Shown one piece after another: positions 1-10,841 of a DNA stretch of 64,000 nucleotides (the first letter of the stretch is position 1; every line of letters starts with the position of its first letter). The notes under the pieces were generated by a model that saw nothing but the letters and a program-made list of their open reading frames with translations, did not search any database and had not been told where the DNA came from. This DNA is from Microthyrium microscopicum. Lineage: Eukaryota > Ascomycota > Dothideomycetes > Microthyriales > Microthyriaceae. The stretch covers positions 3,832,884-3,896,883 of the forward strand of contig MU004231.1 in NCBI GenBank assembly GCA_010405405.1. The letters are read 5' to 3'. The translations under genes and the position numbers were made by a program.

Positions 1-422
1 AAGCGTTTGAGCATCCCTTTGGAGAGGTTCGCGTGCCGTTTGACAGTACGTGTTTCCTCCACAAACATGACACGGCCTTTTTTCTCTTTCGGCTTTTTCT
101 GTGAGCGGTCCTTGACTGTCTCGCCTCGTTTCGATGAGAAATTATGCCCTGAGAGTTCTGAATCCAGCGCAAGCGTTGTATTCGAAGGTGGTCGTGGTGA
201 ACCTCCGTCTGAAAGAGGAGGAGGAGGCGGCGGAGGCGGCGGAGGCGGTGGTGTCGGTCCTGAATTTGGGGGAGGTGGTTGAGGCGAATTAGGTGATGGA
301 GGTAGGGTAATCTCAATGTTTATATCCGTACGGTCCGAGATAGGAGGATTTTGGGACGGCATGGGCATATCAGGACTGGGCGCAGGGTGCCGTCGATGCC
401 CCGTCTCTTGTTGAGGCGCCAT
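1..422 (-). CDS. proline-rich protein, partial (runs off left edge)
   Basis: An open minus-strand frame starts at an ATG at 422 and stays open to base 1, giving about 140 residues with no stop. The N-terminus (MAPQQETGHRRH) is followed by Ser/Pro-rich sequence, a run of about 13 prolines (encoded around 210-260), then a Lys/Arg-rich segment (KPKEKKGRVMFVEETRT). The ATG lies 13 nt after a good 3' splice signal (ctacag), and gtgaga about 50 nt further upstream could be its donor, so this ATG may be internal to an exon and the real start may lie between 430 and 790. I could not join upstream sequence in a consistent phase. The family is not recognised. The low-complexity N-terminus suggests a disordered, cytoplasmic or nuclear protein. 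Confidence 0.45.
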   Translation of the reverse strand, partial: MAPQQETGHRRHPAPSPDMPMPSQNPPISDRTDINIEITLPPSPNSPQPPPPNSGPTPPPPPPPPPPPPLSDGGSPRPPSNTTLALDSELSGHNFSSKRGETVKDRSQKKPKEKKGRVMFVEETRTVKRHANLSKGMLKR

Positions 423-1908
423 AGGAGAAGGAAGACTGTAGACCAACTATCAGAGACAGGGTTCAAGTGGATGCCATGATGTCTCACAAGCGCTGCCTTA
501 GGGGTGAAGTTGTACTGGCCATCAAGGTAGTACTGTTTTATTGACGATAAGATGAAAATACTCAGGAGTTCGTCAAAGGGTACCCTAGAGTATCCTGGGA
601 AAGCCTGAGCCGCAATGGCGAGGCCCAAGGTGAGAGGATGACAGCTGGCAGGGTCAAGATATCCTGGACGTTGACTCGGAGTATATCTAGTGGCATAGGT
701 CGAAATGATGAAGCAACGAGTGTAGTTGCAGCTTGAGGGTCAAGGAGGGAGTCAAGAGTGTAGATCCACAAGATCCACAAGTCGCCTCGCTTTAGAAGAG
801 CCTAATTTGGCTCCCGCTACTGGGGCCCGTTGTAGTGCAGACTGGCGTTTGAGCCATGGCCCATAATGCAGCGTGGATCCACTCATCTTTGGGCTGTTTT
901 TAGGCCCTATATTAACCCTGCACCAATGAAAGTGTTTGTATTTTAGTCGCTCCACCTGCATGAAAGACCCCCTAGAGTCCCCACGCGGCTCCTTGAGAAT
1001 TACCAAGGTTTTCGAAGCACGGCTGCCTCTATCGTAGTGTTCTTGAGTTTGTGCCATATTCAGGTGTAAAGATAAATCCTTTAGAAAGAAGTTTTGTGCG
1101 CCTCCCAATCCTACAAGTCGGTCAATCAAGTAGAGCTGCAATTTGCTTCGCCGTTGATCATGCGGCTGAGAGGCACCTAGTGATTCCGCTCGCCTCACCT
1201 TTTACCCAGGTCCGAATGAAGTATGATAGGGGAAAGCGTGAAGCTTGGGCATTAAGGATACAAACCTTAAACCCTCCACATAATGGCCATTCATCCATTA
1301 AGATGTTAAGCGTCTCTAGAGGTGTACTTGGAGGAAAAGCGATGGATAAATAAACCATTTGGGCATGGCAATAGCTGAAGCTCAAAGGGAAGCTTCCTCA
1401 CCTTTACTTCATACCTTGCCACTGGTTCGTCGACTCGTTGACATACAATGGCGAAATCGCTTCCGCAATCATGGATAGAGGCGAACAAAATCCAATTAGG
1501 GGATCGATAAGTTTGAATACTCATACCTCTTGAAGATGCGGCAAAGAACTACCCATTTGGAATATTGAACAAGTTGCTCGCTGGCTTTCATCCTTATCCA
1601 ACCAGAAAACAGGCATTCAACAAAACCATTCACAAAACCAGGGTCCATTCACTGGAGCCTACTTCGAGGTGTATATTGGGAACCTTGCTGTCTTGCTTGT
1701 GACCACCATCTCAAGATCAGCCCCAGAGAGTAGTCCCGTCGACACTAGACAATGTACAAGGCCCAGCCTCCAGGATTACCTCCATATTGGTATTTTTCTT
1801 GAAAGCCATGCAAGCTCAGCTAACCAAAAAGAAAAAACTGAATTGATGAGATACCTGCGACAAAATTTCCCTATTGAACCTCATGCTTCGAGGCCCACTT
1901 TTACGCTA
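423..1908. other. gene-poor stretch, no supported gene
   Basis: Only short overlapping open frames occur here. A minus-strand frame at 320-628 (containing RVPFDELLSIFILSSIKQ) looks protein-like and could be an upstream exon or a relic belonging to the gene at 1-422, but no phase-consistent splice joins it. Nothing else is supported. Confidence 0.4.
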
Positions 1909-1979
1909 CTCATCGGTCAAGGACACGATCACCCCAGGTGATCGGGGACAGCTCAGTGCTAAGGACAGCTCAACGCTAT
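1909..1979 (+). repeat. left terminal inverted repeat of MITE
   Basis: This 71-nt arm is identical to the reverse complement of 2325-2395. It holds the GATCACC...GGTGATC palindrome and two GGACAGCTCA direct repeats, which are plausible transposase-binding sites. Confidence 0.88.
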
Positions 1980-2324
1980 CTTTTGATAATATAGGCTCGC
2001 ACGGGCCATAAAGTTATAAATCCTTATTATAAATATATTAATATCTTCTTCTCTATATAATAGAATAAGCTAAGATTCTAAATATAGGCTACTAGATATA
2101 TAAACTATATAATACTAAGTTTTTAGAGAATTCTAATAGAAGCTTATTAAGTAAGTTAGACTTTTATAAAATTCTCCTTAAAGAAACTTTAGAAAAACGT
2201 TAATAACTTAGCTATCTATAGCTCTATAAGTATAAAACTTCTTAAGGACATATATATAAGGGTACTCTATAGCTCCACTAAGTTTTAATAAATAATATAT
2301 AGTTTTAAATAAGTTATAGCAAAA

Positions 2325-2395
2325 ATAGCGTTGAGCTGTCCTTAGCACTGAGCTGTCCCCGATCACCTGGGGTGATCGTGTCCTTGACCGATGAG
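2325..2395 (-). repeat. right terminal inverted repeat of MITE
   Basis: This is the mirror copy of 1909-1979 with no mismatch over 71 nt. It is followed directly by the TA duplication at 2396-2397. Confidence 0.88.
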
Positions 2396-2397
2396 TA

Positions 2398-3378
2398 GAG
2401 GTGATTTGATAAAGCTGCATATCGCACCCGTTCGGTCGGGCGGATCTCTAGAGTCTTCCCCAGTAGAAAAGTAATATCACAAGCAATTTATGCTATTATC
2501 GACCGTGGAATGAAGTAGCAGGTGCCTGGACAGGCTATACCAACACTTCAAGTTCTCCGATACTCGTGTTTCGTAAACATGATATATCTTGAGCATCGAT
2601 TTGAGAGTCGCCAAATGCATCTCGTGAGGAAAATAAAGGAAATAAGTCAGTTGCTTCACATTGATGATCACTTCTACGAAGATCGTACGGGTGCGTGTCA
2701 AAAATCCCACTGCTGTTCTCGGTTGAAAGTCTGGCTGTGCGATATCTTCCGGGGGAGGTGCTTGGTCGCATGGTCTGGTACATGAGAAGAAAGTACTCTG
2801 CGCGGTATCCAACTTATACCCTGCTCTATCCATACCGACATCCTGGCCAAACACTACCCCTCATCGGACGGAAAGGTGTCAGCAGGCTCGTGGTATTTAG
2901 GTATGCAATCACCAATGTAACTTCTCAATTCAATTCAATTAGGAAAGTCCAGATTTGACTCCAAAAGCGAGATATAAACTACGGGGCAGTCCCATGCCTA
3001 CTAACCACTTCCACAGAGCAACCTTGTCTTCCAACGCTGTAGGATTCCAAAAGTCAAGTGCAATCTCCGTAGAAAGAATCAATCACTGGGGTGATATTGT
3101 AACACGCTCCAGCGTGACAATTCGGGTGATGGTCCAGGTACTTGTCTGGTACGGAGCTGCCCCTATGAGGCTCACAACAGCTAAAACTAGTACATATCTG
3201 CTTGGTTGGCCAGCTGGCAGACTAGGCTCGCCCCGCAGGTTAAATTCGGCCTACCACCCATCCTCTACGGTTTTGGCCGAGGGATAGTCATTCGCTCTGT
3301 TGTCATTCCCGCTGTTCTAGACATTAAGAGCTACTGTCCGGTGTCTGACGACACTTTCGCCTAGAGTCTGTTGTGACA
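2398..3378. other. intergenic, no supported gene
   Basis: Several open frames of 80-125 codons lie here on both strands, overlapping each other without a dominant one or recognisable motifs. The right end should hold the promoter of the DUF6590 gene that starts at 3379. Confidence 0.4.
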
Positions 3379-5270
3379 ATGTCCGACTTCCCTGGCAAAT
3401 GGGAATATGACAAGGCACGACAGTCGTATTACTACTACTCGAGAAGGGAGAACGCCTATATCTACCAAGACAAAACTCGCATTCCTATAAATGCGACAGC
3501 TGCAGCTGCGTATGTAGAAGCTTCCCAGTCTCCGATTATATGCGCTAAAAGACCGTGTTTAAAGCGTCACTATTCCTACATTACACCCTGCTACTCCCCG
3601 ATCCGAGGCGCAAAAGACCCTTGACCGAAATGTAGTCAAGCAAGCTACTAAGGTGGACGATGATGACGATGAAGAAGATGATGATGAGGACGAAGAAGAC
3701 GATGATGAAGATGAAGACGACGATGACGAAGAGGACACTACTCCGCAGGGACAAAGTTCGCGCTCGACTTTGGAGCAGAAGTTCTCCGGCATGAAAATAA
3801 ATCAAAGTAAGCTGATGAACGATCCAATGAAAACTAGTCGATGCCGTGAGCTCACTGATATTAGACTTCCCTCAACAACATTCGCAATATCAGAGTCCTA
3901 ATGTCTCGTCGTACACCACTGCACACTCATATGGAGGTCAGCAGCAGCAACATCCCTATGGTGGCCAGCAGCAACAGCAACAGCATCCTTCTTATACCTA
4001 TGGCACCCAAACTGGATACGCAGCGCCAAGGGGTTACGTAGGCCAGCAAGTGCCAGCAATGCATGCAGGAATGGGAATTGCTGGATCACACCGACCTACA
4101 GTCGGCGGATTCCCAAATGAAATTAACCTTGGAAAGGATCCTGCTAGGGACACCGATCCATTTCTTTTACAGTTCGGATTGCCAGCTAGAGGACGTATTC
4201 GAGGCGCGGCTTCTCCCAAACCGCAACCACAATTGGATCCAGGTACCATTATAATTTGGTCCACTACCTCGCCATTCAGTCTAACGCGTTACAGGCTACA
4301 AAGTTCGAAAACCCGGGCATAAATTCTTCAAAACCGGAAAAGTATGTGCCAAACAATCAGTCTGATTGATACTCGCTAACTCATCCTAGGTCTTCAAGAT
4401 TCTTTGGCCTGAAATTGCAGGGCAAGCAAATAACAGCGTCACAATAACATCTGACAATCGCTTCGTGAATGAATCGATTGCGAGCCATATACGTTGGTTT
4501 GTTGTTGTACGCGAAGGGAAGGGCTACTGTTCTTGCTTGTAAGCATCATTTCATTCGCCTCCCGCCATCCTGAAAACTGATCAATTAGGCCGATCAATAC
4601 CTATAACCGAAAGGGTGTTGCCAAGACTGGTGTGCTCAAATGGCAGCATGCTATTGCATTTTCTCAGAAAGATGAGCCGAGGCCATTTCCCGACGAGATG
4701 CCAACTGAGCAAGGCGAACGACCAATGATGCCAGGTATTCGTGTTGTGCCCAAGAGCAGAACCGAGAAGCTCGACAGCCGGGCACGCATAGACTTTGGTC
4801 GAATTTACACTGTTGAGCACAACGTGAAAGTGTACGACTTTGGCAATGCCGACGAAGTGTTCGTTGCCAGACTTCTGGATCAGTGGGTTCATGTTATACA
4901 AACCGACCTCGATATTATACGACGTAGCTACCTCTCTTCAATGCCAGATTCAAATGCAGCATCAACTTTGGGGTATCCGGCCACGGGTGGGATGACGACA
5001 GGAGGAGGAGCCGGCCACACTCCAACTGTACAGGAGGAGGAAGAAGACGAGGAGGATGACGAGGAGGAGGAGGATGACGACGACGACGAGGATGATGAGG
5101 ACGACGATGATGAAGAGGAAGAGCCGACCACAACCTCGAGAAGATCCGCGGCCGAAAAGTCACGAAAGTCGAGCACTTCCAAGTCAAGATCGTCCAAAAC
5201 ACCAAGCTCATCAAAAACGTCTAAGAGTGACGCATCAAAGAAGAAGAAGAAGAAGCGAGGATTCTTCTAA
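3379..5270 (+). CDS. DUF6590-type fungal protein with two acidic tracts
   Basis: The model has six exons (3379-3509, 3565-3806, 3865-4242, 4295-4341, 4390-4538, 4589-5270), all phase-consistent, giving 542 residues. The start MSDFPGKWEYDKARQSYYYY resembles the Trp/Tyr-rich N-termini of fungal DUF6590 proteins. Then come a pure Asp/Glu tract (about 3653-3735), a Gln/Tyr/Gly-rich low-complexity region, and the DUF6590-like core starting at KFFKTGKVFKILWPEIAG with RWFVVVREGKGYCSCLPI. The C-terminus has a second Asp/Glu tract (about 5032-5121) and ends in a Ser/Lys-rich tail with seven consecutive lysine or arginine residues before GFF. The biochemical role of DUF6590 is unknown. The basic end suggests nuclear localisation, which is inference. 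Confidence 0.82.
3653..3735 (+). repeat. GAY/GAR codon repeat encoding poly-Asp/Glu
   Basis: Almost every codon is GAT, GAC, GAA or GAG, giving an uninterrupted acidic run inside the DUF6590 gene. The opposite strand reads as long poly-Ser/poly-Ile frames that are artefacts of this repeat. Confidence 0.85.
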
Positions 5271-6215
5271 AAACTCGAGCCTTTCATATCTCAAACTCGA
5301 TCATCCCCGATTTACAGAAGATCTCAGTCATCATCTGAATGCAGCTCTTTTGGTACTCTCCCAGCACTACCAAGCATTTTTCCCATCAGCAGTTTTCCGC
5401 ATACAGTTTCAACCTCGAACTGTAAGAACTGCGCTGTTCTTCATCGTCTAATTTATACGCGATGGTGCCTGTGGCGCCCTCATGTGACACTTTCATCTGT
5501 GTTCCAACCTTATATCTGAACACATGATATTACGTATGCGGCCGACTTTGTCGAACCCGTGGATTCCGATCAATCATGTCTGTCAAAATTGCTTCTTCCA
5601 GCATGTTGAAGAGCGAGGCGTTTGGGATTTCTTTTGGTGAATTAGTATGTATCTAGGCATTTTGCTAGTTATGACCTGCTTTGGCATTGACGCGTATGTC
5701 TTATTGCATTGCATTGTTAACACATTCGCTGAGATATCCCCTATTGTTCCTTAGACTGCTTTCAGGTTGATGATCAATCAAACTTAATGGCCGCTTCACT
5801 TTCTCAATCAATGCAAACTCGTTCTGTATTTCCAGAAAATGTCCATTCCACTGTGAGAGTCTATTCTATGGGTGCTATTTTATCCTAGTACTTGACAAGT
5901 GAAGTGTGATCAAAAGAATATCATTTCAAATCAGACACATCATATTTGGCCCCGGGTTCCTCAGATGTGAATCCGGTATCACTTCTCACATGTCACACAG
6001 CGAAACAAATTGAACATAAGAGAATAATTTGATCGGTAACACAGATAATGCCTACCTTATTGAGGCATATTTCCCGTCCAATTCGCCAGTAGCCGATGAA
6101 GCTGATAGAATCTATAATTACAAGATGCTAATCCCTGTTCTTAGCGAAAAGAGGATATCATCACAACCGGTCCACCAAGTAATAATTCAATACCAATTAT
6201 AACGACTATGCAACC
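5271..6215. other. convergent intergenic region, no gene seen
   Basis: It lies between the stop of the DUF6590 gene and the stop of the minus-strand membrane-protein gene, so it should contain two 3' ends. I see no open frame with a recognisable motif and no repeat. Confidence 0.5.
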
Positions 6216-8005
6216 TCAAGACGAATCAATGCCATGCCTTGCGTTGAATCGATTCCAATAAGAATCCCTTCTGTCTGACCTTTGTGGTCGAATCTGCGAC
6301 CGGACCTCATATCCCTCGCCCGTCGGCCTCACCTGCGCTGTCGGACTGAAGAAACCGCTCGGTAGACTGTCTCCCCTCGCATCATCACGACTTATGCCCG
6401 CTTCACCACGGCTTATAGGAGAGGGCCCACTATCAACACTTGGTCCAGCCTGGCCTGCAACACCAGACGGCATACCCTTGCCAGCCCGCGCTTTTTTAGC
6501 AGCCCGTTTAGCCTCCTTGGCCCGCTGCTCATTATCTCGTTTCCTCTGCTTCTCTTCTTGTTCATACAATCGCTGTAGCGGTTGCGGTTGTCCACGACCA
6601 TGTCCGCCTCTATTGCGTCCACGCCGTTCCTCGCGCCTGCTGTATACTGGCACACCAGGCTTGTATGATCGCGGCGGTGATATAAGCTGCTTTTTCTCTG
6701 AGTCTACCACGCGAGGAGCAATTTCAGTGACAGAGATGCTGTGTTTGGCCCAAGGCCAGGAGAAGAAAGGTTGACGAGGAGAGGTCTGTTGAGACGAGCC
6801 TTTTGATTTGGGAGTGCGATTAGCCCGTCGGTGCCGTGTCCAGAGGAATATGAATAGGAGAATCAGCAGAACAGCGAAGATGGAGCCAAGAACGGGGCCA
6901 ATAATCAGTCCAAGACTCTGGGCGCTAGATTCGGTAGGAACGCCAGAAGCTACTGCGGGACTGGAGAGGCCGGATGTGGTGGAGTTTGGTGATCGTGTGG
7001 TGGACGTGTCAAAAGTTGTGCGGCTTGATGATATTGAATTGGAAACTCGCGACGTGGTTGAGGGTAGTGGTGCTGTGAGCCATGAGCCTGCTGAACTGTC
7101 TGCTGAACTAAATGGTCCAGTTGGCGTATCTGTGAGAGCCATTAGATTGGAATTGTTTGTCTTTTTCCAGAAAACTTACTGGTGGAGGAAATTGGGGTGA
7201 GAAATGACGGGCTGGCTGTGGTAAATGACGGCCAAGGTGACGTGACTGTCAGAGTAGTGTCCAAATCAATGGTACTCGTCACTGTCATTGTAATAGTGCG
7301 CACACAGGATTTATAGGTACTGCAGTATGGAGTGCCACTCCACCATTCTTGCTTGAGGGTTATGAAGACGGCAGTCCCATGATCCATTAACTGTTAATGA
7401 GAAGAAAATTCTCTGGGAACGTGGTTTGCAAACGAAATTCACGGCCCGCAGATTGGCAGTAGAGTTGCATATAACGCAAGCTGTGACATTGACTGCTGTG
7501 ACTGATCGCAAGTTACACGAGCCACTCAGAAAATGCAGCTCAAAGAAACGCAGTATGCAAACGCAGGAAAGGTAACAAAGCAAAGGAGAATGAAGCGATC
7601 TGGAAAGCAAGCAAAGAGTGATTCTGGGACGAGCTATAGACAAACTGGTGATAGCAGTAGCTCACACGTGGGAAATGAAGTAAGTGTCGTAGGCGCCCTT
7701 GCTACATGTATAACATAGTTCAGTAGTCATAAGACCGTCAAAGCGATGCACTCTGGTACCGTGAAAGATCCCCCAAAAAGTAATGACTCGCCAGGAAGCT
7801 GGATTCGATAATCCATGATGGCCAGCTGCAATGCGAGATTCTAGCCTGTCAAAGCCCATGTGAAAATCGAAGAAGAGAAAGAGTAATAACCTGGGGGCGT
7901 TTCAAACGTGGCGACCATGGCGACATGCTTAAAGGCTTGCAATGCGAAGCTATACCCGATGATGATGACTAGGAAGCTGATTTGAGTTCCATAAGGTCTC
8001 AGCAT
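6216..8005 (-). CDS. single-pass membrane protein with Ser/Thr-rich ectodomain
   Basis: Five exons on the minus strand (7891-8005, 7666-7840, 7443-7623, 7180-7390, 6216-7129) are phase-consistent and give 531 residues. The N-terminus (MLRPYGTQISFLVIIIGYSF) looks like a signal peptide. A cysteine-containing ectodomain follows, then a Ser/Thr-rich stretch, one transmembrane segment (LGLIIGPVLGSIFAVLLILL), and a long basic cytoplasmic tail rich in Arg/Lys/Glu (EEKQRKRDNEQRAKEAKRAA). This layout is that of fungal cell-wall stress sensors or Mid2-like proteins, although no WSC domain is seen. Exons 4-5 are well supported. Exons 1-3 are less certain because the first donor is a weak GTTATT and the third intron-exon choice leaves a Cys/Leu-rich segment that could be partly intronic. 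Confidence 0.6.
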
Positions 8006-9097
8006 TTCTGTAGACTCATCGTTGGCGGGATGAAAAAGCTCAAAAAGGATACAAGAACTGGCTTATATCCCTGTGATAATCCTTGGTCTAAACCATGTAG
8101 AGCAATGCCTCGCATACAACTAGGCAGGTGGATCACATCTTGATAGTTGTACTGCGCCGCCAAGAGCTAATTGTTGGACTTTGCGGCTATACCTGACGAT
8201 TGCAGTAGGTTGAGCAATCAACCCGTGGATAACAATAAATTTGTACCCGTCTCTGGGATGTGTAGTAGGATCATCCTATCTTGGTGTACACGTTAGTGAG
8301 CGAGATGTAAGCTTGCCCAGGATAAGTGCTGAAGCTGGCAGTTGACAACATGAAGCTTGGGCCAATTTAATATAAACTCGCAGATCCTTGATCGGGTACT
8401 AAATTAAGTTGATCTTAACAAGATGCCGTATCGGATCTAGTTTCTAGAGGCTCCAACGTTTCGAAGCTCCAGCCGTGGACATGCTTGATGGCAAGTGGTT
8501 GCCGTCCAACTGGACAGCGTATAACTATAGCAGTTAATGCTAGGTATCAGAAACGAAATACGATTGCCACATGCTTTTAGTCCCGCAATCCTGGCTGTAG
8601 TTTCCAGTTCAGCTTCATAGGAAAGAAAAGCCGGATTGTAGAGTCAAGGTCCCATAGAGATCAGAATAGACTGGTCGTGGGACACGCATGTACCAGTGAT
8701 GATGCTTGGGGGTATTTTTGACATAAAGTCAACGAAATCGCATCAGGGCCAGGTAATTCTGTCCGGTAGTTTCGGATTTACTATAAGACGGGGCAACTTG
8801 CCGCTGAGCCTGAATTTCTTGTTGTCGGTCCGATATCCAGACGGACCCAGCAAACACGACAATAGAACACACCGACGTGGTCCAGGATAAAGTACTCAAG
8901 CTTCTTGATGAGAGACTCATGTCTAGGACGAGCGTATACAAACAACATGAGCCACTGTATCACCAAAGAGACTTGGCAATAGAGTTGGATTTTGCAAACC
9001 TCTCGGTCATGCACTACTGCTGTTATGTTCCACGCTTGCTGCAGCGTGTTAGCCGAATCTCATCTTGAGCTGAACGTATCCGAGGAACAGATTGCTT
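8006..9097. other. intergenic, no supported gene
   Basis: This lies between the divergent start of the membrane-protein gene (8005) and the stop of the next minus-strand gene (9098). Only short frames without motifs are present. The left part should be the promoter of the gene ending at 6216. Confidence 0.45.
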
Positions 9098-10148
9098 CTA
9101 AGGCACAATCTTCTTTTTGAGAGGACTCGCCTCCGGACTTTCCGCCTTGCGTTTCTTGCCCCGTGCGCGGGATGGATCGATGGGTCGTGTTATTGATGTG
9201 ATTGGATCCAGGCGCGGTATATTCTGTGGAGATATTGGTGCGTGAATTACTTCGTCGGCCTCAAATGACTCTGGATGACGTTCCTTTGCGCCTCCATTCG
9301 CTGCCTGCGCTACCCAGGCTGCAAAGGGATCTTTCGCCTGCTCATCCTCTTCTCCACCATGAATATCATCAATGAGATCATCAAGCATCTCATCTGCATC
9401 CTCGTCTTGTGACATCATACTTGTTGCCAGTCGCAACAATGTAGCTTCATCAATCACAGAGCTGTCTAGGCCCTTGGATGACAGTTGAGCTTGAAGGGCC
9501 ATCTTCAATGCAAGCATCGTAACGGAGGGTTCGGAGCTATTTTGATCGGCTTTTGTCTCAGTGTCCATCTCTTGTAAATCGTCAGAATTGACAGCTTTGA
9601 TGATGGGTATTTCGCTTTTATCCAAGACGGCCCGCCAGTCTGGTAATACAGAGTACGCTTGCATTGCTTGGACATCTACAATTGGCTCATCTTTGTCCTT
9701 TGGCGTTGGCATGAACAATACAGGTGGCAGCATTGCAAGAGCTTTTGGATCAAGCTTTGCCTTCTTAGACGCCTTTGCTGCACCAAATGGCATCTTTCTC
9801 TTCTTGCTTGTCCCCTTTGCTCCTGCTCGAACGACCTTTCCTGTCTTGTCACCGATTTTCTTGCGCACGCGGCGGGGTTTGTCTTGAAAGCCATCTGAAT
9901 CGTAATCGATATCAAACCAGAAATCGAAGCGCGTCAGGTCGTCCCAGTCGTCATCGCCAGTGTAAATAGAGGGATCTGGTACAACCAGTTCGACGAGGTC
10001 ATCCTTTGTATTTCGTTAGTACACTGTCCATAATTGAGCTATAATCATCCAGCAAACCACTCACAGCTAAAGCGTATCCATCCTCAACCCAGAAGAAATT
10101 ATCTCCATCAGCCAGGAAAGTATCGCTATCGTATTCGTCGTCATCCAT
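9098..10148 (-). CDS. conserved acidic/basic protein, probably nuclear
   Basis: There are two exons (10065-10148 and 9098-10003) split by a 61-nt intron with a canonical gtgagt donor and a ctaac branch site; the product has 329 residues. The N-terminus is Asp-rich (MDDDEYDSDTFLADGDNFFW), followed by a conserved-looking aromatic/acidic segment (DDWDDLTRFDFWFDIDYDSD). Then come basic clusters (PRRVRKKIGDK, KKRKMPFGAAKASKKAK) and a C-terminal GKKRKAESPEASPLKKK that resembles a bipartite nuclear localisation signal. No enzyme motif is visible and I do not recognise the family. A role in chromatin or ribosome biogenesis would fit the composition, but that is inference. Confidence 0.75.
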
Positions 10149-10840
10149 GGTAGCAGCAGGTTACTGGCGATGCGCAGATGGACGGAATAGCGTAGCAGCT
10201 ATAAGAAGCGACAGCACTCCTCGCGGCCTAAACTTGTCTGAGAACACGTCGGGCAACTGTTGGTTGCTTGGTGGGCAGCAGGCTAACAAGATGCTAAGGG
10301 ACAGAGGATTGCACAACTAGGAGTCGTGCTACGCATGACCGTATGCGGGTCGCTTATAATGATGATGGAGTTTTGCGTAGAAATAGAGGAGCTTCCAGAC
10401 TCTCACGTCAATTTGAACCCTAGATTAGAGAAACCCTGGAGGAGTAGCAGGCGGGAGGTGGTGGTGATGATGCATAGCGATTGCCTGGTTGGAAATTTGG
10501 AATACATTGAACGTGTCGAGGTCGAGGCTTCCTTAATAAACGCGGCCACGCAGCGTCTAAAATGCCTACTGATTTGATCAATAGATCTTCGCTATGTGCC
10601 ACCCAAAGCTACTTGCACTTTAGGTGGCTCTCGACCTACTGACCCACGTAATTGTGCATGGATGCGCATATGGAATGCCACGCGCTCGGCTACACGCGGC
10701 CCATAAATACAACTTGTACATTGACCATCGTGACAATCGCCGGTACATTGTACAAGTCACTGCTGCTTTTCTTGGAATTAGATCATAGAATCATGACCTT
10801 CTTCGTCAATTGATTGTATGGCCAACATACACTTCTCGTG
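10149..10840. other. divergent intergenic/promoter region
   Basis: This separates two divergently transcribed genes (starts at 10148 minus and 10841 plus), so it should hold both promoters. The only notable item is the short upstream ORF at its right end (10818-10841). Confidence 0.5.
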
Positions 10841-10841
10841 A
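10818..10841 (+). promoter_or_regulatory. upstream ORF whose stop overlaps the mccA start codon
   Basis: ATG at 10818 opens a seven-codon peptide (MANIHFS) ending in TGA at 10839-10841. The A of that TGA is the first base of the ATG of the carboxylase gene (TGATG). Such 1-nt stop/start overlaps allow termination-coupled reinitiation in known cases. Whether this ATG lies inside the transcript is not shown by the sequence. Confidence 0.4.

Larger units (their letters stand above)
1909..2395. mobile_element. MITE with 71-bp perfect terminal inverted repeats and TA target duplication
   Basis: The first 71 bases (1909-1979, starting CTCATCGGTCAAGGACACGA) match the reverse complement of the last 71 (2325-2395) exactly. 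The element is flanked on both sides by TA (1907-1908 and 2396-2397), the target duplication of the Tc1/mariner superfamily. Each arm contains a palindrome (GATCACC-CCA-GGTGATC) and two direct copies of GGACAGCTCA about 16 bp apart. The core of about 345 bp is very AT-rich and has no coding potential. Length, TA duplication and lack of a gene fit a non-autonomous Tc1/mariner-type MITE. Its arms do not match the ends of the larger element at 41937-45256, so that element is not its source. Confidence 0.85.

Noticed and set aside
3559-3805. Long poly-Ser and poly-Ile minus-strand frames
   Set aside because: They are the antisense reading of the Asp/Glu codon repeat in the DUF6590 gene.
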